In this document: positions 35,373 through 44,232 of the stretch, one piece after another
Layout: every line of letters starts with the position of its first letter
Position numbering within the stretch: position 1 is the first letter of the stretch
NCBI GenBank assembly: GCA_025463055.1
Contig: JAOAPV010000119.1
Location: 1 to 64,000 of the forward strand
Direction: 5' to 3'
Source of the DNA: Candidatus Acidiferrum typicum
GTDB lineage: Bacteria; Acidobacteriota; Terriglobia; Acidiferrales; UBA7541
DNA length: 64,000 bases
Notes under the pieces: generated by a model
Database searches by the model: none
Seen by the model: only the letters and a program-made list of their open reading frames with translations
What the model was told of the DNA's origin: nothing
Made by a program: the position numbers and the translations under genes

Positions 35373-36017
35373 ATGCCCAACGCAACAATCCAAGGCGTCC
35401 TCTTCGATTGGGACGGCACGCTAATCAACTCCTACCGCGCTGATTCCGCCGCCTACCTCGCCATGTTTCGCGAAATGGGTATTCCTTGGACCCTCGACGA
35501 TCTCGCCCGCCACTATTCCCCCAATTGGTATCGCGTCTATCGTGCCGCAAAATTGCCCCGCGCGCGTTGGGACGACGCCGACCGCGCCTGGCGCAAACAG
35601 TACGCCACGCATCGCCCAAAACTTATGCCCGGAGCCCGCCGCGTCCTCAAGCATCTCCGCGCCCGCCACCAACTAGGAGTAGTCACCAGCGGCGACCGTG
35701 ACCGCGTAGTCCGCCAGTTGCGCCTATTCCAGCTCACCAATCTTTTCGCCTCGCACGTTTGCAGCGGAGACACACGTTACCGCAAGCCGCATCCCGCCCC
35801 TTTGCGACTTGCCCTCCGTCAAATGTGCCTGGATCCCGCCGACTGCGTCTACGTCGGCGATTCCCCCGAAGATCTCGAGATGGCCCGCCGCGCCGGAGTC
35901 CGCGCGATCGCTGTCCTCGGCCCCTTCCCCACCGAAACCCGCCTCCGCGCCGCCAAACCCGATCTTCTCCTGAACTCCATCACCGAGTTACCCGAGGCGC
36001 TCCGTCGCATAGCGTAG
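35373..36017 (+). CDS. HAD-family hydrolase (phosphoglycolate phosphatase-like)
   Basis: This 214-residue HAD subclass IA enzyme has motif I LFDWDGTLINSY (Asp near 11 and 13), a helical cap, motif II VVTSGDRDRV near 100, Lys in YRKPHP and motif IV YVGDSPEDLEMARRAG near 168. It resembles Gph/PpaX phosphatases. The substrate is not determinable. The start was chosen at the ATG that opens the HAD fold; the frame is open far upstream through the receptor's 3' end but has no signal there. Repeat D lies just beyond its stop. Confidence 0.85.
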   Translation: MPNATIQGVLFDWDGTLINSYRADSAAYLAMFREMGIPWTLDDLARHYSPNWYRVYRAAKLPRARWDDADRAWRKQYATHRPKLMPGARRVLKHLRARHQLGVVTSGDRDRVVRQLRLFQLTNLFASHVCSGDTRYRKPHPAPLRLALRQMCLDPADCVYVGDSPEDLEMARRAGVRAIAVLGPFPTETRLRAAKPDLLLNSITELPEALRRIA

Positions 36018-36181
36018 GGGCGCAGCTTTATCCCGAGCGCAGACGAGGGAACACTGCGCCCGATCTTGGCGGGATTTCAACTACTTCGTCGCTGTTCCAT
36101 TGGGAGTGCGGCGGTCTTGCCGCCGCTTTTGAGGTCGAAGCCCCAATTAAGAAATTATCCGCCTGCTGCAGCCAATCACAT

Positions 36182-37117
36182 CTACGGTTTCGCAGCAGCA
36201 GGCGCCGCCGGTGCTGCAGCAGTCCCCGCTGCCGGCAAGACTTTAAAATCCGTCCACTTAATTACTACCCGCACCGGCACGCTAACATCCTTCAAATGCA
36301 CTGTGTCGTCCGATCGCGAATAATTCGGAAACCAATATTTCCCGTCCACATTCTCGCGGTAAGTCTCAAATAAAGTGAACGGCAAAGTAGCCGAACGCAC
36401 CTCGCCAAGTTCGTTAACCCATCTCCCGTAAGTCTTCACCACTTCCAAATATTTCGCATCCACCCACACAAGCCCATCCAAATACGCGTGCGTCCGATCC
36501 AACACTTTCGGCTTCACCTTGAAAATGTAGCAATCGATTTCGTCCACCGACTCTTCACCAATAAACTTCAAATCATATTTAGCCAGTTGGCTGCTGCTCA
36601 GCGGAAACGCCGGGATCCGGTCCAGCTCCTTCACATCCTCGGTTTCCAAATTGAAATAGCGCAGCGTTGACGGCGGCTTCTGCACCACTTTGCTAATCAC
36701 CTGCCCGTTCGCCGCTCGCGTCGTCTCCGTCACCATTAAAAATTGCCCAGCCGGCTTGCCATCATCCCCGAACTCATCGATTCGAATCGTCTTCCGATAT
36801 CCATAGTTCGGCCGCGCCGCGATAAATTCGTCTTCCTTCTGCGAAAATCGCCGAATGATCTCATCCGGCGGCAACGACGGCGGCGCGGCGGCCTCCGGCT
36901 CTGTCCCCAATCGCCGCACATTATGCTCTTCCGAAGGCGCCGGCGTAAGCGGCCCCTGCGCATCCTGCGCACGAGCCCCCAATCCGCTCATCCCTCCCGT
37001 AAAAATGGCAAAGATAAAGATCCAAGCAACGCACCAAAAACGTGCACCCGTAGCGGCCGCCGACCGTGGCGGGCGCTTTTGCGTAAACCCAAAGATAGCT
37101 TCAGCCAAAGACTTCAT
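36182..37117 (-). CDS. Exported outer-membrane lipoprotein-sorting-like protein with a REP element in its 5' end
   Basis: This 311-residue protein has a hydrophobic export segment at about 27-45 and a mature part with a LolA/LolB-like half-barrel pattern (YGYRKTIRIDEF, YDLKFIGEESVDEIDCYIFKVKPK, YLDGLVWVDAKYLEVVKTYGRW). This pattern is seen in acidobacterial secreted proteins of unknown role. It is odd that codons 14-26 (RPPRSAAATGAR) are a copy of the window's 33-base REP repeat, so an element has landed between the start codon and the signal peptide core without breaking the frame. The C-terminus is Ala/Pro-rich. The ribosome binding site is weak. Confidence 0.65.
   Translation of the reverse strand: MKSLAEAIFGFTQKRPPRSAAATGARFWCVAWIFIFAIFTGGMSGLGARAQDAQGPLTPAPSEEHNVRRLGTEPEAAAPPSLPPDEIIRRFSQKEDEFIAARPNYGYRKTIRIDEFGDDGKPAGQFLMVTETTRAANGQVISKVVQKPPSTLRYFNLETEDVKELDRIPAFPLSSSQLAKYDLKFIGEESVDEIDCYIFKVKPKVLDRTHAYLDGLVWVDAKYLEVVKTYGRWVNELGEVRSATLPFTLFETYRENVDGKYWFPNYSRSDDTVHLKDVSVPVRVVIKWTDFKVLPAAGTAAAPAAPAAAKP
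37044..37076 (-). repeat. REP-A element, copy 1 (inside a coding sequence)
   Basis: A 33-base element, on this strand beginning GCGCCCGCCACGG and ending GCGGCCGCTACGGGTGC. The internal CCGCCACGGTCGGCGG region can fold back on itself. It lies in the N-terminal codons of the 36182-37117 gene. Confidence 0.75.
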
Positions 37118-37212
37118 AACTGGTTTGGATGCTCTGCAACCGCCGAGACGCCGCCTCGCCTTCCGCCCCCGTAAAGCTTACAGCAAATGCTTACAATCCG
37201 AGGTGCATCGCA

Positions 37213-37542
37213 ATGGATGCTAGCGCCCGACTCTCTGCTACAATCTACCGTTTTGTGAGCGAGCACAAACAAGCCAGGCGTTACTTCATCTCGGGAAATG
37301 TACAGGGTGTCGGCTTCCGCTATTTCACGCTGCGCGCCGCGGAACGCCTGCAAGTAAACGGCTACGCGCGAAATTTGCCGGATGGCCGCGTCGAAGCCTA
37401 CGCCATTGGCACGCCTGACCAGCTCACCAAGCTCCGTTCCGTTCTCGAACGCGGTCCCTGGGGCGCCACCGTCAGCGAAGTCAAAGAAGAGCAAGCGGCC
37501 ATCGATTCAAATTATGACGACGGGTTTGTAATCAATTACTGA
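37213..37542 (+). CDS. acyP: Acylphosphatase
   Basis: Acylphosphatase hydrolyses carboxyl-phosphate bonds such as those in acetyl-phosphate or carbamoyl-phosphate. The family core ISGNVQGVGFRYFT with the phosphate-binding Arg is followed by the catalytic-Asn region GYARNLPDGRVEAYAIG. The ATG chosen follows GAGGTG and gives 109 residues; a GTG at 37255 would give the more usual 95. It lies 18 bases upstream of apt on the same strand, so co-transcription is likely. Cytoplasmic. Confidence 0.88.
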   Translation: MDASARLSATIYRFVSEHKQARRYFISGNVQGVGFRYFTLRAAERLQVNGYARNLPDGRVEAYAIGTPDQLTKLRSVLERGPWGATVSEVKEEQAAIDSNYDDGFVINY

Positions 37543-37560
37543 AGCCAGGAGCCTCTCCGA

Positions 37561-38082
37561 ATGGACGATCTAAAAAAGCTGATCCGCGAAGTCCCCGACT
37601 ATCCGAAGCCGGGGATCCTCTTCTACGATTTAACCACGCTGCTAAAAGACAAAAAAGGTTTCCACTGCCTGATCGACCGCCTCTGCGCCCATTACAACGG
37701 TCATCCCATCGACGTAGTCGCCGGCATCGAAGCCCGCGGCTTCATCTTTGCTCCCGCATTAGCCTACAGCCTCGGCGCCGGCTTCGTCCCCGTGCGCAAA
37801 CCCAAAAAGCTCCCGGCAAAAACCACGAGCGTCTCCTACTCTCTCGAATACGGCACCGACACGCTAGAAATCCACGAAGACGCCATAAAAAAAGGCGATC
37901 GCGTAATCATCTGCGACGATCTCCTAGCCACCGGCGGCACCGCCGCAGCCACCGTAAAGCTAGTCCAGCAATTAGGCGGAGTAGTGGAAGGCGCCGCCTT
38001 CGCCGTAGAACTAACCTTCCTCAACGGCCGCAAAAAACTCCCAGGCCTGGACGTCTTCTCCCTAATCCAATACGACAAATAA
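37561..38082 (+). CDS. apt: Adenine phosphoribosyltransferase
   Basis: Apt salvages adenine to AMP with PRPP. The 173-residue length is standard. [21 protein letters not shown] forms the base-binding region and [17 protein letters not shown] near 113 is the PRPP loop. The start carries a short upstream purine run. It is paired with acylphosphatase; the PRPP supplier prs lies about 20 kb away in the same window. Confidence 0.95.
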   Translation: MDDLKKLIREVPDYPKPGILFYDLTTLLKDKKGFHCLIDRLCAHYNGHPIDVVAGIEARGFIFAPALAYSLGAGFVPVRKPKKLPAKTTSVSYSLEYGTDTLEIHEDAIKKGDRVIICDDLLATGGTAAATVKLVQQLGGVVEGAAFAVELTFLNGRKKLPGLDVFSLIQYDK

Positions 38083-38179
38083 GTTTCGAGTGCGGCGTCT
38101 TGCCGCCGCTTTAACGGCTTCAACGTAGTCATCAAATTAATCCAATCTGCGCGATCGCCGGCCCGGCCCCCTTGCGGGT

Positions 38180-38923
38180 TTATTTCCCCTTCCTCTGCCG
38201 CACCGCCTCAAACAAAACCACCCCCGCCGCCACCGAAACATTCAGCGACTTCACCGGCCCCACCGTCGGCAGCGACACCACAAAATCGCACCGCTTCCGA
38301 GTAAGTTCATGCAATCCTTTTCCCTCTCCGCCAAGAACAATCCCAACCGGCGAAGTGTAATCGGCCTGTGTATAACTCTTCTCCGCCCCCTCATCCAACC
38401 CAATCAACCAGTAACCCGCTTCCTTCAACTCTTCCATGGCCCGCGCCAAATTCGTAACCTTCGCCACTGGCAAATGCGACAGCGCCCCCGCCGAAGCCCG
38501 CTCCACCGTATCCGTCAATCCCGCCGCCCGCCGCTCCGGCACCACCACTCCATGCGCCCCCGCCGCCAGCGCCGTCCGAATGATCGCGCCCAAATTATGC
38601 GGATCCTCCACACCATCAAGCAAAACAATCAAGCCTTTCTCGCCCTCACCGGGCCCGGCATTAGCCGCCGCAAGAATATCCTCAAGCGTAGCCGCAGCTC
38701 GCGCCGCCGCCAGCGCCACCACGCCCTGATGATCTTTCGAATCCGCAAGCCGATCGAGCTGCCCGCGAGCCTCAAAACGCACCGAAATATTCCGCCCACG
38801 CGCCAGTTTCACAATCTCTTCCACGCGCGTATCCTGCCGCCCCCGCGCAATCACAATGCGGTCAAACGCCCGCCCCGACTCCAGCGCCTCCCGCACCGCA
38901 TGTATCCCCGTCAATCGATCCAC
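38180..38923 (-). CDS. rlmB: 23S rRNA (guanosine-2251-2'-O)-methyltransferase
   Basis: This 247-residue SPOUT enzyme methylates the ribose of G2251 in the peptidyl-transferase P loop. The N-terminal RNA-binding domain (about 1-75) precedes the SpoU fold with LLDGVEDPHNLGAIIRTA, IVLGGEGKGLHELTRK and SLPTVGPVKSLNVSVAAGV. It is the last gene of the minus-strand run ispD-ispF-(anticodon-domain protein)-rlmB, which mirrors the ispD-ispF-gltX-...-rlmB order of Bacillus. Confidence 0.92.
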   Translation of the reverse strand: MDRLTGIHAVREALESGRAFDRIVIARGRQDTRVEEIVKLARGRNISVRFEARGQLDRLADSKDHQGVVALAAARAAATLEDILAAANAGPGEGEKGLIVLLDGVEDPHNLGAIIRTALAAGAHGVVVPERRAAGLTDTVERASAGALSHLPVAKVTNLARAMEELKEAGYWLIGLDEGAEKSYTQADYTSPVGIVLGGEGKGLHELTRKRCDFVVSLPTVGPVKSLNVSVAAGVVLFEAVRQRKGK

Positions 38924-38970
38924 AGTAAAAATCCTTTACTAAGTAACGCGATAAGCGCGATCGCTCCCCA

Positions 38971-39003
38971 GCACCCGTAGCGGCCGCCGACCGTGGCGGG
39001 CGC
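38971..39003 (-). repeat. REP-A element, copy 2
   Basis: An exact-length 33-base copy of the REP element in the gap between rlmB and the anticodon-domain gene, reading GCGCCCGCCACGG...CTACGGGTGC on this strand. Confidence 0.75.
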
Positions 39004-39028
39004 CTTCGTCAGCACGACCACCGTCCGA

Positions 39029-39574
39029 TCAATCCAGCCCCGCGCAAAATTCCAAAATCCGCTCCCGCGCCGATTTCACCCGCACCGCAAACCCCGCACC
39101 AGCCGCCTCATCCAAAAGCAAAATCACCCGATCCAATTCTCCTTCACCAGCCCGCCCCGCAAGCGCCAGCCGAATCGGATGAAACAATTCCCGCCCCCGA
39201 ATATCCAGCCCATCCTTCAGCGCGGTAATAATCTCCTTAAATCGATCGGAATCCAGCCCCGCCCCCTCCAACAAAAGCAGCGCAAGCTGCCGCAAAACAT
39301 CCCGCGCCGCGTAACGCGAAAGCACCGCATGGCTCTCAACGCGACTCAGAATCTCCCGTGCGTCGTAATGAAAGACAAGCCCCAACAATTCCGCAAACGC
39401 ATTCCGATCCGCCGCCTGTGGCCCCAAAATCGCCGCCGCACGGTCGCACCAGGTAACCTGTTCCGGCGACAACTCCCCCACAACCCAGCCGCGCTCCGCA
39501 AGAATCCCCACCACATCCGCAGCAGTAAACGGATTCACTGCAACAGCAGGCGAGTTCCCCATCTCATCCGGCAT
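39029..39574 (-). CDS. Free-standing glutamyl-tRNA synthetase anticodon-binding-like protein
   Basis: This 181-residue all-helical protein matches the C-terminal anticodon-binding half of GluRS by eye: VVGELSPEQVTWCDRAAAILG, then RFKEIITALKDGLDIRGREL and FHPIRLALAGRAGEGELDRV. There is no Rossmann catalytic domain and no HIGH or KMSKS motif, so it cannot aminoacylate. Its place between ispF and rlmB is where Bacillus has gltX. It may be the surviving half of an ancestral gltX or a domestic tRNA-binding protein. The resemblance is strong at FHPIRLALAGR and weaker toward the N-terminus. Confidence 0.6.
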   Translation of the reverse strand: MPDEMGNSPAVAVNPFTAADVVGILAERGWVVGELSPEQVTWCDRAAAILGPQAADRNAFAELLGLVFHYDAREILSRVESHAVLSRYAARDVLRQLALLLLEGAGLDSDRFKEIITALKDGLDIRGRELFHPIRLALAGRAGEGELDRVILLLDEAAGAGFAVRVKSARERILEFCAGLD

Positions 39575-39689
39575 GATCTATAAATTGTACGATTCCCCAG
39601 CGTTCACCGACACGGAGTTCGGTCTTCTTAGCGCCGTAGGTGCGCCACACATCAATCGCTAATAACTGTGTCGAGTGCGAGTCAAAGCT

Positions 39690-40169
39690 CTATCGTCCCG
39701 CAAGCGTCGCCACAACATGCGCCGCAATCGCTTCCCCGCGCCCAACCGCGTCCACCCCTTCATTCGTCTTCGCCTTCAAATGTATCTTCTCCGCCGGCAC
39801 GCCCAGTGCTCGGGCCAGCGCCTCCCGCATCTTCGGAAAATGCGGTCCCAGCTTCGGCCTTTCCATAATCACCACGGCATCGACATGCTCAATCGCAAAA
39901 TTCCTCTCAGCCAACAACTTCTTCGCATGCTCCAAAAAGATCAAACTGTTCGCGCCCTTCCACTTCGGATCCGTATCCGGGAAATGCGTCCCAATATCTC
40001 CAAGCCCAGCCGCCCCAAGCAGTGCATCGCAAAGCGCATGCGCCAGCACATCGCCGTCCGAATGCCCAACCGGCCCTTTGTCAAACGGCAGTTCAATCCC
40101 CCCAACAATCAACTTGCGCCCCGCTTCCAGCCGGTGCAGGTCGTACCCAATGCCGCAGCGCACACTCAT
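39690..40169 (-). CDS. ispF: 2-C-methyl-D-erythritol 2,4-cyclodiphosphate synthase
   Basis: IspF forms the cyclic diphosphate of the MEP isoprenoid pathway. The 159-residue length is normal. Metal ligands are in GYDLHRL (Asp and His near 9-11) and HSDGDVLAHALCDALLG near 36. The THFPDTDPKWKGANS segment is also present. Its ATG overlaps the ispD stop by four bases, so the pair is translationally coupled. Confidence 0.95.
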   Translation of the reverse strand: MSVRCGIGYDLHRLEAGRKLIVGGIELPFDKGPVGHSDGDVLAHALCDALLGAAGLGDIGTHFPDTDPKWKGANSLIFLEHAKKLLAERNFAIEHVDAVVIMERPKLGPHFPKMREALARALGVPAEKIHLKAKTNEGVDAVGRGEAIAAHVVATLAGR

Positions 40170-40885
40170 TTCTTCTGCCGCTCGCGTTCCATATATGACC
40201 GCGCCAATTCCATATCCGCCGGCTTTGTAATCTTCATGTTGCGTTCGGAGCCCAGCACCACGTGCACATCGTAACCAAGCCGTTCCACCAAGCCCGCTTC
40301 ATCCGAAGCGTTAACACCGTCCGCCTGCGCACGCGCGAACGCTTCCTTCAACAACTTGGTCGAAAACGCCTGCGGTGTCTGCGCCAGTACGATGCGCTCG
40401 CGCGGAATCGTCGCGGTAATCAATGCCACGTCCTCCGGCAAGCTTGCCCGCTTCACTTCCTTCACCGTGTCCATCGCCGGAATTCCCAAAATCGCCGCGC
40501 GGCACTTGCGCGCTTCTTCAATCACCCGCGCAATTTGTTCTCGCGTCACAAACGGCCGCACCGCATCGTGTACCAACACAATTTCCGTATCGTTCGACAC
40601 CTGCTCCAAAGCCTTCGCCACGGAATCCTGCCGCGAGTCCCCGCCCCGCACCACGCTCACCGTCTGCGTGAACTTCTCGGCTCGAATTCGCTCTTCCAAC
40701 CGCGCCACTTCGTCCCCGCGCGTCGCCACAATAATGTCCGTCACCAATTCGCAAGAGGCAATCCTCCGCAAACTCAAAATTACAATCGGTACGCCATCCA
40801 ATTCCAAAAATTGTTTGGGTGTCTCCGCGCCCATGCGCGTTCCGAGACCAGCGGCAGGAAGAATAGCGGCTATGCGATTCATCAA
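40166..40885 (-). CDS. ispD: 2-C-methyl-D-erythritol 4-phosphate cytidylyltransferase
   Basis: IspD transfers CMP from CTP to MEP. The 239-residue length is typical. The nucleotide-binding loop ILPAAGLGTRMGAETPKQFLEL is at about 8-29, with VLVHDAVRPFV near 105 and NASDEAGLVERLG near 194. It is the first gene of an ispDF pair; ispE is 20 kb away in the same window. alr lies upstream on the same strand, separated by 139 bases that carry a repeat. Confidence 0.95.
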   Translation of the reverse strand: MMNRIAAILPAAGLGTRMGAETPKQFLELDGVPIVILSLRRIASCELVTDIIVATRGDEVARLEERIRAEKFTQTVSVVRGGDSRQDSVAKALEQVSNDTEIVLVHDAVRPFVTREQIARVIEEARKCRAAILGIPAMDTVKEVKRASLPEDVALITATIPRERIVLAQTPQAFSTKLLKEAFARAQADGVNASDEAGLVERLGYDVHVVLGSERNMKITKPADMELARSYMERERQKK

Positions 40886-40967
40886 TTTGTGTGCGCCTGC
40901 GCAGCGCGTTCAGCGCGCAAGTCGCAAACTTCAGAGTGTACCTCAACCTAAGCGTGGGGTGGGTGAG

Positions 40968-41015
40968 AGTTGTAGGGGTGCAGCACTGCTGCGCCCCAGT
41001 TCGCCACGATTCATA
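40968..41015. repeat. Interspersed repeat E (second copy at 35244-35285)
   Basis: Both copies read GTAGGGGcG, then GCACTGCTGCGCCC, then TTCGcCACGATTC with small changes. The GGGGCG and CGCCCC segments can pair into a hairpin. One copy is between ispD and alr; the other follows the TonB receptor gene. Confidence 0.6.
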
Positions 41016-41024
41016 AATTAAAGT

Positions 41025-42236
41025 CTATGCAACGTAAACGCGAGGCACGCGAGCAGCTACCGCGCAGAGAAGGTCAGAGGTAACTGTGCCGATCGCGCGC
41101 GCCACTCCGTTCGCCGGATGCGCGTGTTCGCCATCAGTGCCGTAAATGGTGACCACGTCGCCGATTTCCGCGCCGTCTACATCCGTAACATCAATCATCG
41201 TGACGTCCATAGAGACGATACCTACGATAGGCACAAGCTTGCCGCGCACGAGCACGCTGCCACCACCATTGCTCAGCGAACGGTGAATGCCATCGCCATA
41301 GCCTGCAGCGAGCACTCCGATAAGCGAAGCCCGCTGCGGAATGAATTTTGCTCCGTAGCCTACACCCGAGCCAGCCGGGACGCGGCGCAAGCTGATAATT
41401 CGCGTGCGCAAGCTCATCACCGGCTTCAGCGGCAAGCGCCGCTCCGACTCCGCGCGCTGCTCCGCCGGATCGTAGCCCGGATGATAACCGTACAAAATTA
41501 CGCCGGGGCGCACCATGTCTCCCCAGCTTTCCGGCCGCGCTGCAATCGCCGCGCTGTTGGCCATGTGCACGATCCCAGTGTCGATCCCAAGCTTGCGCAG
41601 ACGGTCCAGCGCACCGAAGAAGCGCTCTTCCTGTTCGCGCGTTTGCTGACCCTGTGCCGCTGGCGCGAACGCTTCCGACGAAGCGAAATGCGTCATTACG
41701 CCACTGAGCCGAAGATGTTTGCACCTTGCGAGTTGCCGCGCGAAGCATTCCACATCGCTGGTCGCGATACCCAGCCGATTCATCCCCGTATCAATTTTCA
41801 GGTGAAACGAAACTACTTTGCGCGGCGAACGTTTTGCAGCGGCACGGTCCAGCGGTTCCAGTTGCTCGCAACGATGTACCACCGCCGTCAAATCGTGCTT
41901 CAGCAGACTCGCTTCTTCCCCGGGCCAGAAACCAGTCAGCACCAAAATTGGTTCGCGTATGCCCGCTTTGCGGACGTCGATGCCTTCGTTAGTGCAAGTG
42001 ACACCGAACCAGTCAGAACCCGCCTTCTCGAGAATCTTTGCGACCTGCGGTCCGCCGTGTCCGTAGCCGTTGCCCTTGACTATAGAGAGCACCTTGCGCG
42101 GCGTTTTGCGCTTTTCCTCCGCGGGATTAACGAAGTCACGAATGCCACGCAAGTTGTGCGTAAGCGCGGAAGCGGAGACTTCCGCCCACACGGGTCGCCC
42201 TTCGATTTTCACCTGGTTTTTCTGTCGCGCCGCCAT
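41025..42236 (-). CDS. alr: Alanine racemase
   Basis: This PLP enzyme makes D-alanine for peptidoglycan. From the ATG after AGGA it is 403 residues. The PLP lysine is K54 in VKGNGYGHGG (usually VKANAYGHG), and the second catalytic residue, a Tyr, lies in GSGVGYGAKF in the C-terminal beta domain. MTHFASSEA and the ending domain are standard. The frame stays open upstream, but the earlier starts lack a ribosome binding site. It runs toward ispD with a 139-base gap. Confidence 0.93.
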   Translation of the reverse strand: MAARQKNQVKIEGRPVWAEVSASALTHNLRGIRDFVNPAEEKRKTPRKVLSIVKGNGYGHGGPQVAKILEKAGSDWFGVTCTNEGIDVRKAGIREPILVLTGFWPGEEASLLKHDLTAVVHRCEQLEPLDRAAAKRSPRKVVSFHLKIDTGMNRLGIATSDVECFARQLARCKHLRLSGVMTHFASSEAFAPAAQGQQTREQEERFFGALDRLRKLGIDTGIVHMANSAAIAARPESWGDMVRPGVILYGYHPGYDPAEQRAESERRLPLKPVMSLRTRIISLRRVPAGSGVGYGAKFIPQRASLIGVLAAGYGDGIHRSLSNGGGSVLVRGKLVPIVGIVSMDVTMIDVTDVDGAEIGDVVTIYGTDGEHAHPANGVARAIGTVTSDLLCAVAARVPRVYVA

Positions 42237-42694
42237 GATCGTCCTGAGAGGCAAATAGTGTACGACATCCGCAGAGCCACAGCCGAAGCCCCACGCAGAT
42301 GCTTCCTGAAAGACAACACCTAAGTTAAAAGCAATCGCGCAGCCACACAAGGAGCGTCAGTACTAGAAGCGCCCGCCCTGTAACTTGTTGAGTACGCATG
42401 TACATACTTGCGGGACATCGAGACCGCTTCCGCGAGTGTTCAAGGCCCAGTGTCCAGCCGGCGACACGCCGCCTATCGTGAACCACACCTCAGCAATAAT
42501 CTGCGGAATCGATACCGCAAGGGTCACATATAGCGCATGGCAGAGTCCGCGGAGCCCTGCGGCTTTTCTCTTAACTCCTTTGCCTCGACTAACTCTTGTC
42601 CGTATTCCTGGCACGCAACCGTTTCTTTTGTAGGACAATTGTCTTGGGTTCCTTAACCGGCATCCGACGCCCAAACGCACGGGAGATTTTAGCG
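42237..42694. other. Gene-free stretch upstream of alr
   Basis: These 458 bases separate two divergent genes. Short frames on both strands (about 80-105 codons) show no start signals or family likeness. Promoters for alr and the DUF2277 gene presumably lie here but no clear -35/-10 pair stands out. Confidence 0.35.
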
Positions 42695-42964
42695 ATGTGC
42701 AGAAACATCAGAACACTCTTCAACTTCGATCCGCCAGTAACTGACGAAGAAGTGCGCGCTGCTTCGCTGCAGTTTGTAAGAAAAATCACCGGCTTTAACA
42801 AGCCGTCCAAGGCGAATGAAGCGGCGTTTCTTGACGCAGTCGAGGACGTAGCGGGTATCTCGAGGCGCCTCCTGCATTCACTCGAGACCACCGCGCCCGC
42901 AAAGAATCGAGAAGAAGAAGCCGCGAAAGCGAAAGCGCGAGCCGCCGAAAGATTTGGCGATTAA
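42695..42964 (+). CDS. DUF2277 family protein
   Basis: This 89-residue protein starts MCRNIRTLFNFDPPVTDEE and contains LQFVRKITGFNKPSKANEAAF and RLLHSLETTAPAKNREEEAA, the full DUF2277 pattern. The start follows GGGAG at 9-base spacing. The family has no known function; its invariant MCRNI start suggests a role for Cys2. All-helical and cytoplasmic. Confidence 0.85.
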   Translation: MCRNIRTLFNFDPPVTDEEVRAASLQFVRKITGFNKPSKANEAAFLDAVEDVAGISRRLLHSLETTAPAKNREEEAAKAKARAAERFGD

Positions 42965-43137
42965 CTGTGGTTGACCAATAGCCATACAAGTCGTTGCCTG
43001 CCCCAGATAAGCTAGGCAATAAGCCCAGAATCGACCCTAATCGTTTTCCATTATTGCGCCAGCTTGTCCCCACTGCTTAAATGCGCTGCAGATTTCTCGG
43101 GGTAGTGTTCGCAATCCACAATCTGGGGAGAGCAAAC

Positions 43138-44232
43138 GTGAACTTACCGCGTCTCGTGTCTGCGCGATTCGTGTGGTTTTTATTGGCCGCTATGCTCATC
43201 AGCGGCGCCTTCCATAAGGCCAACGCGCAAGGCTGCATCGCCGCGCGTTCGAACCAAGGCATCCTCGACGAGCTGTGCGGGCAAGGCACGCTCGCTGCCC
43301 ACGATGACAAAGACCACAATCCCCTGTGGCTGCGGCGCCTGACGGTAGATGTCGGCTTCCGTGAATTCAATTCCTTCCGCCACTTTGTAGGTACCGTCGA
43401 ACAGACGCAGCGCGAGCTGCTGCACAACCAGGTCGTGAATCATCAACTTTTGTTCGACATTGGCTTGAATTATCAGCTCTCGCGCCGCTGGAGCGTGATC
43501 GCGGACGTGCCGGTCCTGCAGGGCTCGCGGAATCAGATCTATCCGCCGGTCGGCGTCTTTCGCGTGGGCGGCATCGGGGACATGCAGGTCGGAGTGCAAT
43601 CCTGGATTTTCAAGCCACCCACGGAAAGCAACGGAAATATCGCGCTCGCCGCCTCGTTGAAGATTCCAACCGGCATCTGCGACGCAACCGGCACTGCACT
43701 TTATAAAGGCCAACTGGTGAAGGCAGTTGCGGACCAATCTTTGCAGCCCGGCGATTGCAGATGGGGCTTCACGCTGAGTTCGCAAGCGTACCGGCAGATC
43801 TGGTTCCACACGATGCTGTATTTCCAGGGCTCATGGCTATTTAATCCTGCGGACACAAATGGTGTGCCGACGTTCCGGTCGAAGCCCGGCGAAACGGTGA
43901 TGTCCGTAACCGACCAATATCTTTTCCGCGGCGGGTTTTCGCATAACGTGCCGAAAATCAAGCACCTCTCCGCCAGCCTTGGCGGCCGCATAGAAGGAAT
44001 TCCGGTGCGCGATGCGTTCGGGTCGAGCAATGGTTTTCGGCGCCCGGGATATATCATTTCGATCGATCCTGGCGTGATGTACAGCTTCCGTCATGAAACG
44101 CTCAGCGTGAACGGTCCCTGGGCTCTCGAACGGAACCGGCGCCGCAGCGTGCCTGACATCGCGAATGGGACGCACGGAGATGCGGCGTTTGCCGATTACA
44201 CACTGATCGCCGTGCTCTCGCACCGGTTCTGA
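43138..44232 (+). CDS. Outer-membrane beta-barrel protein (transporter-like)
   Basis: This 364-residue exported protein has a GTG start 7 bases after GGGGAG and a signal peptide ending KANAQ. A Cys pair lies near the mature N-terminus (GCIAARS and ELCGQG). Long amphipathic strands follow (GLNYQLSRRWSVIADVPVLQ, IALAASLKIPTG, WFHTMLYFQGSWLF), ending with Phe. It resembles the 'transporter' barrels of phenol-degradation and long-chain-solute families. A TlpA-like thioredoxin overlaps its stop, so the two are one operon, and the Cys pair may be its substrate. Confidence 0.65.
   Translation: MNLPRLVSARFVWFLLAAMLISGAFHKANAQGCIAARSNQGILDELCGQGTLAAHDDKDHNPLWLRRLTVDVGFREFNSFRHFVGTVEQTQRELLHNQVVNHQLLFDIGLNYQLSRRWSVIADVPVLQGSRNQIYPPVGVFRVGGIGDMQVGVQSWIFKPPTESNGNIALAASLKIPTGICDATGTALYKGQLVKAVADQSLQPGDCRWGFTLSSQAYRQIWFHTMLYFQGSWLFNPADTNGVPTFRSKPGETVMSVTDQYLFRGGFSHNVPKIKHLSASLGGRIEGIPVRDAFGSSNGFRRPGYIISIDPGVMYSFRHETLSVNGPWALERNRRRSVPDIANGTHGDAAFADYTLIAVLSHRF

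Noticed and set aside
41118-42323. 401-codon open frame antisense to alr
   Set aside because: It lies opposite a certain gene, with no ribosome binding site and Arg/His-rich nonsense composition.
42363-42680. 105-codon minus-strand frame in the alr/DUF2277 gap
   Set aside because: No start signal and no family resemblance.
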